From Kutzneria kofuensis (GTDB taxonomy: Bacteria; Actinomycetota; Actinomycetes; Mycobacteriales; Pseudonocardiaceae), in NCBI RefSeq assembly GCF_014203355.1, contig NZ_JACHIR010000001.1, positions 4,342,038 to 4,406,037 of the forward strand: a stretch of 64,000 nucleotides of DNA, written 5' to 3'. Within the stretch, counting starts at the first letter, position 1. Each line of letters begins with the position of its first letter. The notes under the pieces are model-generated. The model was not told where the DNA came from and did not search any database. It saw only the letters and a program-made list of their open reading frames with translations. The translations under genes were made by a program, and so were the position numbers. Shown here piece after piece: positions 23,205-30,936 of the stretch.

Positions 23205-23424
23205 GCGGGCCGGTTCGAGCCGACCCGCCTACGGGGCCGACTACTCCCAGCTGCTGCGTCTCTTGGATACGGTCATGGGCCAGGCCCCCTCCCAGATCTC
23301 AGGTCAATCTTCCGTGCACAGTCTGCACTTGCAATGCGGCCCTCACCAGGGTCAGGACAAGGGTAGATGCCTATTCGTGCTCATGCGTCACAGAGGGGAC
23401 GACAATGGCGGGCAAACCAGCTAG
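23179..23424 (+). CDS. Possible 81-residue small protein coupled to the MFS gene
   Basis: Short ORF beginning MDLLEPQLRRAGSSRPAYGA inside the last 26 bp of the MFS gene. GGAGGTGAGCC immediately precedes the ATG, one of the strongest ribosome-binding sites in the window. The N-terminal half is helix-like (YSQLLRLLDTVMG); the C-terminal half has two Cys (QCGPHQGQDKGRC) and is His/Gly-rich. The ORF overlaps the start of the GGDEF gene by 20 bp. I recognise no family. It may be a peptide exported by the MFS protein or only a coupling ORF. Confidence 0.4.
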   Translation: MDLLEPQLRRAGSSRPAYGADYSQLLRLLDTVMGQAPSQISGQSSVHSLHLQCGPHQGQDKGRCLFVLMRHRGDDNGGQTS

Positions 23425-24697
23425 GCAGATCATCGGTGAGCGCGGTTCGCTGCTGACCGTTCCGGTGCGGGCCATTTGGTTCCAGCTGTTGATCGTCTTT
23501 GCCGCGGTCGGCATCGTTTCGATGTCGGCGACGGCCATGACGACGAACGCGACGCAGTGGGTGACGCTGGGGGTGCTCGTCGCCTGCGCCGTGGCCCACA
23601 ACGAGTTGGCCCGTGGTATCGAGCGCGGCCGCCGCGAGGTGTCCGGCCCCGGCCACGTCGACCTGTGTTCCGTGTGGTTGTTCGCCGGCGCGCTGCTGTT
23701 GCCGCTGCCGCTGGTCGGCCTGCTGCTGGTGCTGGTGTACGGGCACTACCAGTGGCGTAGCACGTTCATCGCCCTGCACCGCCGGATCTTCTCCGTGTCG
23801 GTCCTGGTGCTGTCCGCGCTGGCCGCGCACCAGGTGCTCGGTCTCATCGGCGGCCCCGGCCACCTGTTCGGCCCGTCGGTGAGCACCACCGTGGCAGTGA
23901 TCCTGCTGGCGCTGGCCGTCTACACCGGTGTCGACGTCGCCCTGATCGCCACCCGCGTGCACCTCTACGGCGCGCCGGGCGTGACCGTGCGCAAGGTGTT
24001 CGGCGACCCGAGCAAGCACATGCTGGAGATCTCCACCCTGTTCTACGGCTCGCTGCTGGCCTTCGCCGTCGGCTACAGCCCGGTGCTGGCCGTGCTCGCC
24101 TTCCCGCCGGTGCTGATGTTGCACCGGTCGGTGCTGCTCAAGCAGGTCGAGGAGAAGGCGAGCAAGGACGCCAAGACGGGCCTGTTCAACAGCGAGGGCT
24201 GGCACACCAGGGCCAACCGTGAGCGGTCCCGGGCACTGCGCTCCAAGGAGGCGTTCGGCCTGCTGATGGTCGACCTCGACCACTTCAAGCGGGTCAACGA
24301 CACCTACGGGCACGTCGCCGGCGACGCGGTGCTCAAGGCGGTGGCGGACGCGATCTCCAACGAGGTCCGCGACTACGACTCGGTCGGCCGGTTCGGCGGC
24401 GAGGAGTTCGTGGTGCTGCTGCCGGGCATGAGCGAGGACGACGGTGTCGGCGTGGCGGAGCGGATCCGACATGCGGTGACGCAGCTGGTGGTGGAGGCGC
24501 CCGTCGAGGGTCGGACGACGGTCATCCGGAACCTGTCGGCGTCCATCGGCGTCTCGACCTTCCCGAACGCCGGTGACGACATCGAACCCTTGCTCCTAGC
24601 GGCCGATGCCGCCCTCTACCAGGCCAAGAACAGCGGGCGAAATCGCGTGGTCAGCTGGACGGCCCTGGCCAAACCCGTGCTGGCGGTCGCGGCCTGA
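23405..24697 (+). CDS. Membrane diguanylate cyclase (GGDEF)
   Basis: Makes the second messenger cyclic di-GMP from two GTP. About 250 N-terminal residues form six or seven membrane segments without a recognised sensor. The C-terminal GGDEF domain has DAKTGLFNSEGW, LMVDLDHFKRVNDTYGH and the active-site GGEEF. RDYD lies exactly five residues before GGEEF, an intact RxxD inhibitory site, so product inhibition is expected. ATG 23405 has GAGGGG upstream. The first 20 bp overlap the small ORF upstream. Confidence 0.9.
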   Translation: MAGKPARQIIGERGSLLTVPVRAIWFQLLIVFAAVGIVSMSATAMTTNATQWVTLGVLVACAVAHNELARGIERGRREVSGPGHVDLCSVWLFAGALLLPLPLVGLLLVLVYGHYQWRSTFIALHRRIFSVSVLVLSALAAHQVLGLIGGPGHLFGPSVSTTVAVILLALAVYTGVDVALIATRVHLYGAPGVTVRKVFGDPSKHMLEISTLFYGSLLAFAVGYSPVLAVLAFPPVLMLHRSVLLKQVEEKASKDAKTGLFNSEGWHTRANRERSRALRSKEAFGLLMVDLDHFKRVNDTYGHVAGDAVLKAVADAISNEVRDYDSVGRFGGEEFVVLLPGMSEDDGVGVAERIRHAVTQLVVEAPVEGRTTVIRNLSASIGVSTFPNAGDDIEPLLLAADAALYQAKNSGRNRVVSWTALAKPVLAVAA

Positions 24698-24782
24698 ATC
24701 TGGGCATGTCGTTCGGCCGGCGCTGACTGTATCGTTCCAGCGGGCGGGTGCGCTCGGCGGTTCGCCGCCGGCGGCCCCCTCG

Positions 24783-24788
24783 TAGGAT
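24783..24788 (+). promoter_or_regulatory. Putative -10 box of fbaA
   Basis: TAGGAT lies 45 bp before the fbaA ATG, leaving a leader of about 38 nt that contains GAGGAG at 24813-24818. The rest of the 130-bp gap (24698-24827) holds a GC-rich imperfect hairpin and no gene. Confidence 0.5.
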
Positions 24789-24827
24789 GGTGCGCGAAAA
24801 CGTCGAAATCCCGAGGAGTGACGACCG

Positions 24828-25859
24828 ATGCCTATCGCGACCCCCGAGGTCTACGCCGAGATGCTGGACCGGGCGAAGGCGAACGAGTTCGCCTACCCGG
24901 CGATCAACGTGACCTCCTCGGAGACGCTGAACGCGGCGCTGCGCGGCTTCGCCGAGGCCGAGAGCGACGGCATCGTCCAGGTCTCCACCGGTGGCGCGGA
25001 GTTCCTGTCCGGCACCAAGGTCAAGGACATGGTCACCGGCGCGGCGGCGCTGGCCGAGTACGCGCATGTGGTCGCGGCCAAGTACCCGGTCAACATCGCG
25101 CTGCACACCGACCACTGCCCCAAGGACAAGCTGGACGGCTTCGTCCGCCCGCTGCTGGCGATCAGCCAGGAGCGCGTGGCCCGCGGCGAGAACCCGCTGT
25201 TCCAGTCGCACATGTGGGACGGCTCCGCGGTGCCGCTGGACGAGAACCTGACGATCGCCGCCGAGCTGCTCGACCAGGCGGCCAAGGCCAACATCATTCT
25301 CGAGGTGGAGATCGGTGTCGTCGGCGGCGAGGAGGACGGCGTCGCCAACGAGATCAACGACAAGCTCTACACCTCCAACGAGGACTTCCTGAAGACGCTG
25401 GACGCGCTGGGCGCCGGTGAGAAGGGCCGCTACCTGCTGGCCGCCACCTTCGGCAACGTGCACGGCGTCTACAAGCCGGGCAACGTCAAGCTGCGCCCCG
25501 CGGTGCTCAAGGCCGGTCAGGACGTGGTGGCCGAGAAGCTGGGCAAGGCCGGCACCAAGCCGTTCGACCTGGTCTTCCACGGCGGCTCCGGCTCGCTGCC
25601 GGAGGAGATCCAGGAGGCGGTCAGCTACGGCGTGGTGAAGATGAACATCGACACCGACACGCAGTACGCCTTCACCCGGCCGATCGTCGACCACTTCTTC
25701 AAGAACTACGACGGTGTGCTGAAGATCGACGGCGAGGTCGGCAACAAGAAGGTCTACGACCCGCGCAGCTACCTCAAGGCCGCCGAGGTGGGCATGGCCG
25801 CCCGCATCGCGCAGGCTGCCGAGCACCTCAAGTCCAGCGGTCGCATGATCGCCGGCTGA
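24828..25859 (+). CDS. fbaA: Fructose-bisphosphate aldolase, class II
   Basis: Glycolytic/gluconeogenic zinc aldolase of 343 residues, the usual size of the FbaA type. It has YPAINVTSSETLNAALRGFAEAE, HTDHCPKDKL with zinc ligand His, LEVEIGVVGGEEDGV, ATFGNVHGVYKPGNV, LVFHGGSGSLPEE with zinc His and VKMNIDTDTQYAFT. It is a stand-alone gene with its own promoter. Its position near DedA, DUF3151 and purA matches the neighbourhood of fba in mycobacteria. Confidence 0.97.
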   Translation: MPIATPEVYAEMLDRAKANEFAYPAINVTSSETLNAALRGFAEAESDGIVQVSTGGAEFLSGTKVKDMVTGAAALAEYAHVVAAKYPVNIALHTDHCPKDKLDGFVRPLLAISQERVARGENPLFQSHMWDGSAVPLDENLTIAAELLDQAAKANIILEVEIGVVGGEEDGVANEINDKLYTSNEDFLKTLDALGAGEKGRYLLAATFGNVHGVYKPGNVKLRPAVLKAGQDVVAEKLGKAGTKPFDLVFHGGSGSLPEEIQEAVSYGVVKMNIDTDTQYAFTRPIVDHFFKNYDGVLKIDGEVGNKKVYDPRSYLKAAEVGMAARIAQAAEHLKSSGRMIAG

Positions 25860-25866
25860 GTCCGGT

Positions 25867-26499
25867 TCAGTCACCGTCGAGCGCGTCCAGCAGCCGCTGG
25901 GCGCGCTCGACGCCGTTGTGGGGCCGGCGGAGCCGGTGGACCACGGCGGTGCCGATCACCACCAGGACGATGAATCCGTACGAGACGGCCATGCCGGTCA
26001 GCGGCTCGTCCTGGAACGCGGTGCCGCCGACGAATCCGACCAGCGCGGCCTGGGTGCCCCAGAGCAGGACGCCGGCTACTTCCGGGGGGAGGAACCAGGA
26101 CGGCGAGAAGCCCAGCGCGCCGGCGGTGGCCAGCGTCGCGGCGCGGCCGCCGGGGACGTAGCGGCCGAAGACTATGAGCAACCGGCCGCGGCGTTCGAGT
26201 TGTCGCTGGGCCCACTCGCGGGCGCGGGCGCCCCGTTCCCGGCGCATGAGGCGGGTGAGGACGGCGGCGCCGGTGCTGCGGCCCAGGAAGTAGGCGGCGG
26301 TGTCGCCGGCGAAGGCGCCGGCGGCGGCGACCAGGATCAGCTGCCCGAGACCGAAGGCACTCGGGGCGATGAGCACGCCGACGAGCACGACGGTGGTCTC
26401 GCTGGGCATGAAGGGCAGCAGGGCGTCCAGGGCGGCGATGACGAACACGGCGGCCCAGAGCCAAGGCGAGGAGGCGAGCAGCCGCACGATCTCAAGCAC
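25867..26499 (-). CDS. DedA-family membrane protein (third), coupled to ornithine-lipid acyltransferase gene
   Basis: Membrane protein of 210 residues. DedA motifs are VIAALDALLPFMPSETTVVLVG (acidic residue and the reentrant Pro/Glu), AGDTAAYFLGRSTG, LLIVFGRYVPGGRAATLATAGALGF and a C-terminal helix. The GTG start at 26499 overlaps the olsA-like stop by 8 bp, so translation is coupled. DedA proteins move lipids across membranes in several bacteria; here the coupling to lipid acyltransferases makes a lipid-transport role attractive. It is convergent with fbaA, 7 bp apart. Confidence 0.88.
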   Translation of the reverse strand: MLEIVRLLASSPWLWAAVFVIAALDALLPFMPSETTVVLVGVLIAPSAFGLGQLILVAAAGAFAGDTAAYFLGRSTGAAVLTRLMRRERGARAREWAQRQLERRGRLLIVFGRYVPGGRAATLATAGALGFSPSWFLPPEVAGVLLWGTQAALVGFVGGTAFQDEPLTGMAVSYGFIVLVVIGTAVVHRLRRPHNGVERAQRLLDALDGD

Positions 26500-27190
26500 C
26501 GATCGACCGCCTCGCCGCGGCGGCCAGCTCGCGCCGGTCCTCACCGTGCACCAAGGGATGCGCGGTGAGTCGCACCCGGAGATCGCGGGCCCGGGCGACT
26601 CGGGACAGCGAGGCCACGAGCGTGTCGTCCCCGACGTACGCCGCGATCGGCGTGCTGTAACTGATGGTCACCGGACGGACCGGCGCGTCAGCGTCCAGCG
26701 CGGCCTGGAACGCGGCCCGCCGGAACACCCCCATTTCCCTGCCACACCAGGTAGTTCCCTCCGGGAAGACGAGAACCGAACACCCCGAACGTAAGGCGTG
26801 CGCGAGTCGGGCGACAGTAACGGACAGTGAACGCAAGTTGTCGCGTTCGATGAAGATCGTCCCGCTTCGCCGGGCCATGGCCCCGATCAGCGGCCAGTCG
26901 GCGACCTCGCGCTTGGCCAGCAGCCGCAGCGGCTCGATCGCGAGCAGCGCGGGAATGTCCAGCCAGGACACGTGATTGGCCACGATGAGCGTGCCGCGAC
27001 CGGCGCTGAGCCGCTCCACGTTGGACGTCAGCCGCACGTCCAGGGCGTCGAGGAGCCCGGTGGCGTCGCGGCGCAGCACCGGTCCGACCGTTCGCAGCGC
27101 CCTCGTGACGGCCTTGACGCGGGACACCGGCGCGACCGTGGAGGTCGCGCAGTGCGGCGTGCACGGGGATGTCGGCAGCCAGGCGGTCAT
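26492..27190 (-). CDS. olsA: 1-acyl-glycerol/lyso-ornithine-lipid O-acyltransferase, OlsA-like
   Basis: Acyltransferase of the PlsC family, 232 residues. It has VANHVSWLDIPAL (NHxxxxD catalytic pair), FIERDN and VFPEGTTWCGREMG (substrate phosphate region). The ATG overlaps the N-acyltransferase stop by 4 bp (ATGA). PlsC proteins also make phosphatidic acid, but direct coupling to an OlsB-type gene argues for the second step of ornithine-lipid synthesis, adding a fatty acid to the hydroxyl of lyso-ornithine lipid. The symbol rests on this context. Confidence 0.8.
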   Translation of the reverse strand: MTAWLPTSPCTPHCATSTVAPVSRVKAVTRALRTVGPVLRRDATGLLDALDVRLTSNVERLSAGRGTLIVANHVSWLDIPALLAIEPLRLLAKREVADWPLIGAMARRSGTIFIERDNLRSLSVTVARLAHALRSGCSVLVFPEGTTWCGREMGVFRRAAFQAALDADAPVRPVTISYSTPIAAYVGDDTLVASLSRVARARDLRVRLTAHPLVHGEDRRELAAAARRSIGA

Positions 27191-27888
27191 TTCTGCGCCG
27201 CCAGGAAGAACTCCAGGTAACGCGGATGCACCCGGTCCATGGACAGCAGCACGAACAGATCCGCGGTGCCGAAGTCGGCGTCGTGCGCAGGCGGCCCGCA
27301 CACCCAGGCGCCGAGCCGCAGGTAGCCCTGAATCAGCGGCGGGATCGGCGGACGGGACGAAGGCGGCCCTGGTGGCGTCCACGGCTGGTATGGCCGCACT
27401 CGCAGCTCCGGCGGCGACAGGTGTCGTTCCTGCGCCAGCGACCAGGTGGCGGTCGCGGCGTCCGGACCGTCGGCCAGCGACACCGACGCGCAGCCGGCCA
27501 GCCAGCGATGGCCCGACAGGAGCACATACCGGGCCAGCGCGCCCCACAGCAGTGTGATGACCGCGCCGCTCCGGTGGGCTGGATGCACACAGGAGCGGCC
27601 GGCCTCCACCAGGTCGGCGCGCACCCCTGCCAGCGCGCCGAGGTCGAACTCACCCTCGGAGTAGACCCGGTCCGCCCGTCCCGGCGGCAGCAGCCGGTAC
27701 GTGCCGACGACCTCGTCCCCCGCCCGGACCACGATGTGGTCGCAGAGCTCGTCGTACGGATCGATGTCCACACCGCCCGGACGCTCCAGGCCGAAGACGT
27801 CGTTGCGCAGCCGTTGGGCCGCGCGGACAGTGTCCCGGTCATCGGCGACCGCCACCGAGTAGCGCGCCTGCGTTGCCGTTTTCCCCAT
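27187..27888 (-). CDS. olsB: GNAT-like N-acyltransferase, OlsB-type (ornithine lipid synthesis)
   Basis: Protein of 233 residues. RLRNDVFGLERPGGVDIDPYDELCDHIVV, VGTYRLLPPGRADRVYSEGEFDL and VEAGRSCVHPAHRSGAVITLLWGALARY reproduce the conserved OlsB pattern: D-DxxDxxCxH, GTYRLL, YSExEFDL and E-GRSCV. OlsB transfers a 3-hydroxyacyl chain from acyl carrier protein to ornithine, giving a phosphorus-free lipid. The gene overlaps the membrane-protein gene before it by 50 bp and olsA after it by 4 bp. It could acylate another amino acid, as related enzymes do with glycine or lysine. Confidence 0.83.
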   Translation of the reverse strand: MGKTATQARYSVAVADDRDTVRAAQRLRNDVFGLERPGGVDIDPYDELCDHIVVRAGDEVVGTYRLLPPGRADRVYSEGEFDLGALAGVRADLVEAGRSCVHPAHRSGAVITLLWGALARYVLLSGHRWLAGCASVSLADGPDAATATWSLAQERHLSPPELRVRPYQPWTPPGPPSSRPPIPPLIQGYLRLGAWVCGPPAHDADFGTADLFVLLSMDRVHPRYLEFFLAAQK

Positions 27889-29002
27889 GCTGCCAGCGTG
27901 TCCGTGACTCGCCGCCGCGGACAGGCGGCGTCCACCCGAGTCCGACGGGGGTTAACCCCCCAATGCCGACCAGCGCCAGCAGCAGCACGGCGACGGCGGC
28001 CGGCCAAGACCGGAAGTCCGACGGCGGCGCGACCAGCAGCGCGTTTTGGCCCCACAGAGCCAGATATCCCAGTGCCGGCGCCAGCACGGCGGCTGTGAGC
28101 GGGGCTCGTAGCAGGTACGCGAGGTCCACCGCCACGCCGATGGCCAGCGCCCAGAACGGCACCGCGTACGGCGGAAAGCCAATGCCGGCAATGAATCCGA
28201 GCGCCAGCGCGCGATAGCCGACGTAGCAGGCGGCAATGGCCGTTGCCGTCAACCTGCCACGTAGGAACCGCTTCGCCAGCATCAGCGTGATCGTCGCGGA
28301 CAGGATGCACCACACCGGATACAGCCATTCCGGCAGCCCCAAGGAGAAGTGCTCGACGGCGGCCCGGTCGACCGGATGGTGGATCTGGGACGCCGCGAAC
28401 TGCAACAGTTCCGGCTCCGCGTACGGCTGGCCGCGGTCCCACGCCGCCAGCGACAACACGCCGTACTCCTGCTGCTCGTTGGGGAACCACAGGTTCTCCA
28501 TCAGGGACAGCCACAGCGCCGCCATGCCGACCCGACGGAACCGGTGCGAGCGCGGGAACTGCTTGTGCCAGCCCATGATCAGGCCGACCAGGGTGACCGT
28601 GGTGCCGGTGTAGAGCAGCACGTGGGTGACGCTCCACGCGGTCAGGTCCAGGCCGTTCACCGTGTGGTTGACGATGTCCATCGGGATCGTCACGACGAAC
28701 GACCCCATCCCGACCTGCAGGAACCGCAGCGACCGCCGGTCGACGCCGTAGCCGGTGTAGGTGTGGGCCAGCACCAGGGCCACCGCGATGCCCGTGCCGA
28801 CGAAGTTCACCATGTGCGGCGGAGCCGTCGTGTCCCGGATCCACTTGAAGTGCCAGGCCACGTCCCAGCTGGCGCCCAGCGTCTTGAACGCCAGGGCGAC
28901 CAGCCAGGACGTGTACAGCGCGACCGTCACCGGCGGCGGCGTGGCCCTCCCCGGCTCGCCACGCGTCCACAATGGACCGATTCGCTGCAGTGTCCCCCTC
29001 AT
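27839..29002 (-). CDS. Multi-pass membrane protein of unrecognised family (paralogue A)
   Basis: Protein of about 387 residues with roughly nine hydrophobic segments. It is a clear paralogue of the protein encoded just upstream. Shared motifs in order are SWDVAWHFKWIRDTTAPPH, AVALVLAHTYTGYGVD, DIVNHTVNGLDLTAWS, WFPNEQQEYGVL and QIHHPVDRA. Several conserved His and Asp residues lie at or near membrane segments, which could bind a metal or haem, but no known motif is matched. Its 3' end overlaps olsB by 50 bp, so the two are coupled. Function unknown. The ATG at 29002 is the best start seen. Confidence 0.8.
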   Translation of the reverse strand: MRGTLQRIGPLWTRGEPGRATPPPVTVALYTSWLVALAFKTLGASWDVAWHFKWIRDTTAPPHMVNFVGTGIAVALVLAHTYTGYGVDRRSLRFLQVGMGSFVVTIPMDIVNHTVNGLDLTAWSVTHVLLYTGTTVTLVGLIMGWHKQFPRSHRFRRVGMAALWLSLMENLWFPNEQQEYGVLSLAAWDRGQPYAEPELLQFAASQIHHPVDRAAVEHFSLGLPEWLYPVWCILSATITLMLAKRFLRGRLTATAIAACYVGYRALALGFIAGIGFPPYAVPFWALAIGVAVDLAYLLRAPLTAAVLAPALGYLALWGQNALLVAPPSDFRSWPAAVAVLLLALVGIGGLTPVGLGWTPPVRGGESRTRWQHGENGNAGALLGGGRR

Positions 29003-29045
29003 GGGGACAATCGTGGCGACGACGGCGGCCGGCGTGAATAGGTAA

Positions 29046-29079
29046 TGGCCCCCAGCGGGGGTAGGGAAAACCCCCGGGG
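29046..29079 (-). terminator. C/G-run hairpins after paralogue B gene
   Basis: Alternating runs (CCCCC, GGGGG, then CCCCC) within 34 bp directly beyond the paralogue B stop can form two mutually exclusive stems. It could be a terminator or attenuator controlling read-through into paralogue A, olsB and olsA. Confidence 0.4.
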
Positions 29080-30234
29080 TCAGCCCTTCAGGGTCGTCTG
29101 CTTGAAACCGACATTCGGTGTGCCTGAGAGCGTGACTCGCCGGGTTACCGCGGTGGCGCCGAGCCAGAGGACGCACAGGACGGCGGCGCTGATCGGGGCC
29201 GCCCAGTCGGCCCGTGGCGGGGCGGCCAGCAGCACCGACTGCGCGAACAGCAGCCCGTAGGTCACGGCCGTGACGGCAACGGCGCCGACAACGGGCCGCA
29301 GCCACTTCGACATCGGGACCAGGAACACGATGTCGATCGCCACGCCCGCGCCGAGCAGGAAGAACGGCACCGCGGACGGCGGGAAGCCGGTGGCGGTCAG
29401 CACGAGCCACAGCACCGACCGGAAGCCCACGTACAGGCCGGCCATCGCGGTCGCCGCCCAGCGCCGGCCGACGATCTGCCGGCCCAGCGCGAACAGCAGC
29501 ACGCAGACGCCCAGGCCCCACACCGGGTACACCCAGTCCGGCATCGGCAGCGAGAAGTGCACGATGCCGGCCCGGCCGATCGGCTGGTGGATCTGGTCCG
29601 CCGCGAACTTCAGCAACTCGTCGTTGGCGTACGGGTGGCCGGGACTGGCGTCCCAGGAGGCGATCTCCAGCACGCCGTACTCCTGCTGCTCGTTCGGGAA
29701 CCAGAAGTCCTCGAAAACCATCGTCAGCAGCACGATCAGGCCCGGAACGAACCACCGGCCGCGGGCGGCGTTGCGGTACCAGCCGAGCGCGACGCCGATG
29801 AGCATGCCGGCGGTGCCGATGAACAGCAGCGAGTGCGACGGGCTCCAGGTGGTGATGTCCAGCCCGTTCACGGTGTGGTTGACCACGTCGATCGGGATGG
29901 CGATGAGGAACAGCCCGGTGCCCCACTGCATCCAGCGCAGCGTGGTCTTGTCCGCGCCGTAGCCGGTGTAGGTGTGGAACAGCACCAGCGCGACCGCGAT
30001 CGCGGTGCCGACGGTGTTCAGGTCGTGCGGCGGCGCGAGGTTGTCGCGGATGGTCCAGAAGTGCCACGAGATGTCCCACGAGCCGCCGAGCAGCTTGAGC
30101 ACCAGGGCGACGAACCACCAGGCGTACATGATCGAGACCAGCTCGGCCGGGGTCTCCCGGCCCGCGGTCCCCCGCGTCCAGTACAGCGACCACAGCTCGC
30201 GCACGCGCGCCACGGACCAGCCCTTCGTGCTCAT
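29080..30234 (-). CDS. Multi-pass membrane protein of unrecognised family (paralogue B)
   Basis: Protein of 384 residues with about nine hydrophobic segments. It carries the same motif series as paralogue A: SWDISWHFWTIRDNLAPPH, AVALVLFHTYTGYGAD, DVVNHTVNGLDITTWS, WFPNEQQEYGVL and QIHQPIGRA. It therefore arose by tandem duplication of a gene now diverged. It is the first gene of the leftward series B, A, olsB, olsA, dedA; the 77-bp gap to A holds C/G-run hairpins. No signal peptide or known domain is visible. Function unknown. Confidence 0.82.
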   Translation of the reverse strand: MSTKGWSVARVRELWSLYWTRGTAGRETPAELVSIMYAWWFVALVLKLLGGSWDISWHFWTIRDNLAPPHDLNTVGTAIAVALVLFHTYTGYGADKTTLRWMQWGTGLFLIAIPIDVVNHTVNGLDITTWSPSHSLLFIGTAGMLIGVALGWYRNAARGRWFVPGLIVLLTMVFEDFWFPNEQQEYGVLEIASWDASPGHPYANDELLKFAADQIHQPIGRAGIVHFSLPMPDWVYPVWGLGVCVLLFALGRQIVGRRWAATAMAGLYVGFRSVLWLVLTATGFPPSAVPFFLLGAGVAIDIVFLVPMSKWLRPVVGAVAVTAVTYGLLFAQSVLLAAPPRADWAAPISAAVLCVLWLGATAVTRRVTLSGTPNVGFKQTTLKG

Positions 30235-30390
30235 GGTTCGAGAGCATGAACGCTCCTCGGTGCCGATTCCACCGTTTCGGCCGAACCGAGATCAGGCACA
30301 TACCACCCGATCGAGTGGGTGACGCGCGTTGCCCGCACGGGACGGAGTGGGCAATGTCACCGGTCTAACCGAGTACGGGAGTGATCAGAA

Positions 30391-30477
30391 GTGAACAAGC
30401 GTGTCGTCGCGGGTGTTGTGGTCACCGCGCTGGTGCTGGTCACCGGCGGGGTGCTGGTCCGCCTGCTGCTGAGCTGA
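30391..30477 (+). CDS. Possible 28-residue single-membrane-segment microprotein
   Basis: A GTG at 30391 opens a 28-codon frame beginning VNKRVVAGVVVTALVLVTGG. A basic start is followed by one continuous hydrophobic helix and an Arg near the end. GGGAG lies about 9 nt upstream. It is divergent from the paralogue B gene and precedes the DUF3151 gene by 36 bp. Very short coding regions are hard to prove; the clean topology favours it being real. Confidence 0.42.
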   Translation: MNKRVVAGVVVTALVLVTGGVLVRLLLS

Positions 30478-30513
30478 TTCTCGCCGGCGCCGGGCGTCGG
30501 GCACGATGTGGCC

Positions 30514-30930
30514 ATGAGCCTGAACGAGAACCTGCTCGGCCCCGGCCCCACCCTGCTGCCCGACCGTCCTGAGCTGCAGGCCCAGCTGGAGGGCGGCGCC
30601 GACCCGGCCGATGTCGCGCGCACCGCGCCGGACTTCAGCGAGGCGTGGGCGGCGCTCGCCGAGCGCGCGCTGGCCGGCGGAGACGCCGTCACCGCGTACG
30701 CCTACGCCCGCACCGGCTATCACCGTGGCCTGGACCAGCTGCGTCGCAACGGCTGGAAGGGCTTCGGCCCGGTGCCGTGGTCGCACCGCGCCAACCAGGG
30801 CTTCCTCCGCGCGCTCGCCGCGCTGGCCAAGGCCGCCGGCGAGATCGGCGAGACCGAGGAGTACGAGCGCTGCCGCACCTTCCTCGCCGACAGCGACCCG
30901 CAGGCGCCCGCGGCGACCGGCCTGGCCTGA
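30514..30930 (+). CDS. DUF3151 family protein
   Basis: Cytoplasmic protein of about 138 residues. MSLNENLLGPGPTLLP is the conserved opening of the family; FSEAWAALAERALAGGDAVTAYAYARTGYHRGLDQLRRNGWKG, VPWSHRANQGFLRALAALA and ETEEYERCRTFL give a TPR-like helical pattern. In mycobacteria the family member (Rv0360c, from memory) lies between fba and purA, as here. Function is unknown. ATG 30514 is chosen over GTG 30508 because the family starts with MS.L. Confidence 0.88.
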   Translation: MSLNENLLGPGPTLLPDRPELQAQLEGGADPADVARTAPDFSEAWAALAERALAGGDAVTAYAYARTGYHRGLDQLRRNGWKGFGPVPWSHRANQGFLRALAALAKAAGEIGETEEYERCRTFLADSDPQAPAATGLA

Positions 30931-30936
30931 CCCGAC

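Noticed and set aside
23179-23424. RiPP precursor in a biosynthetic cluster
   Set aside because: No modifying enzyme, protease or recognisable precursor motif is nearby. Kept only as an unclassified small ORF.
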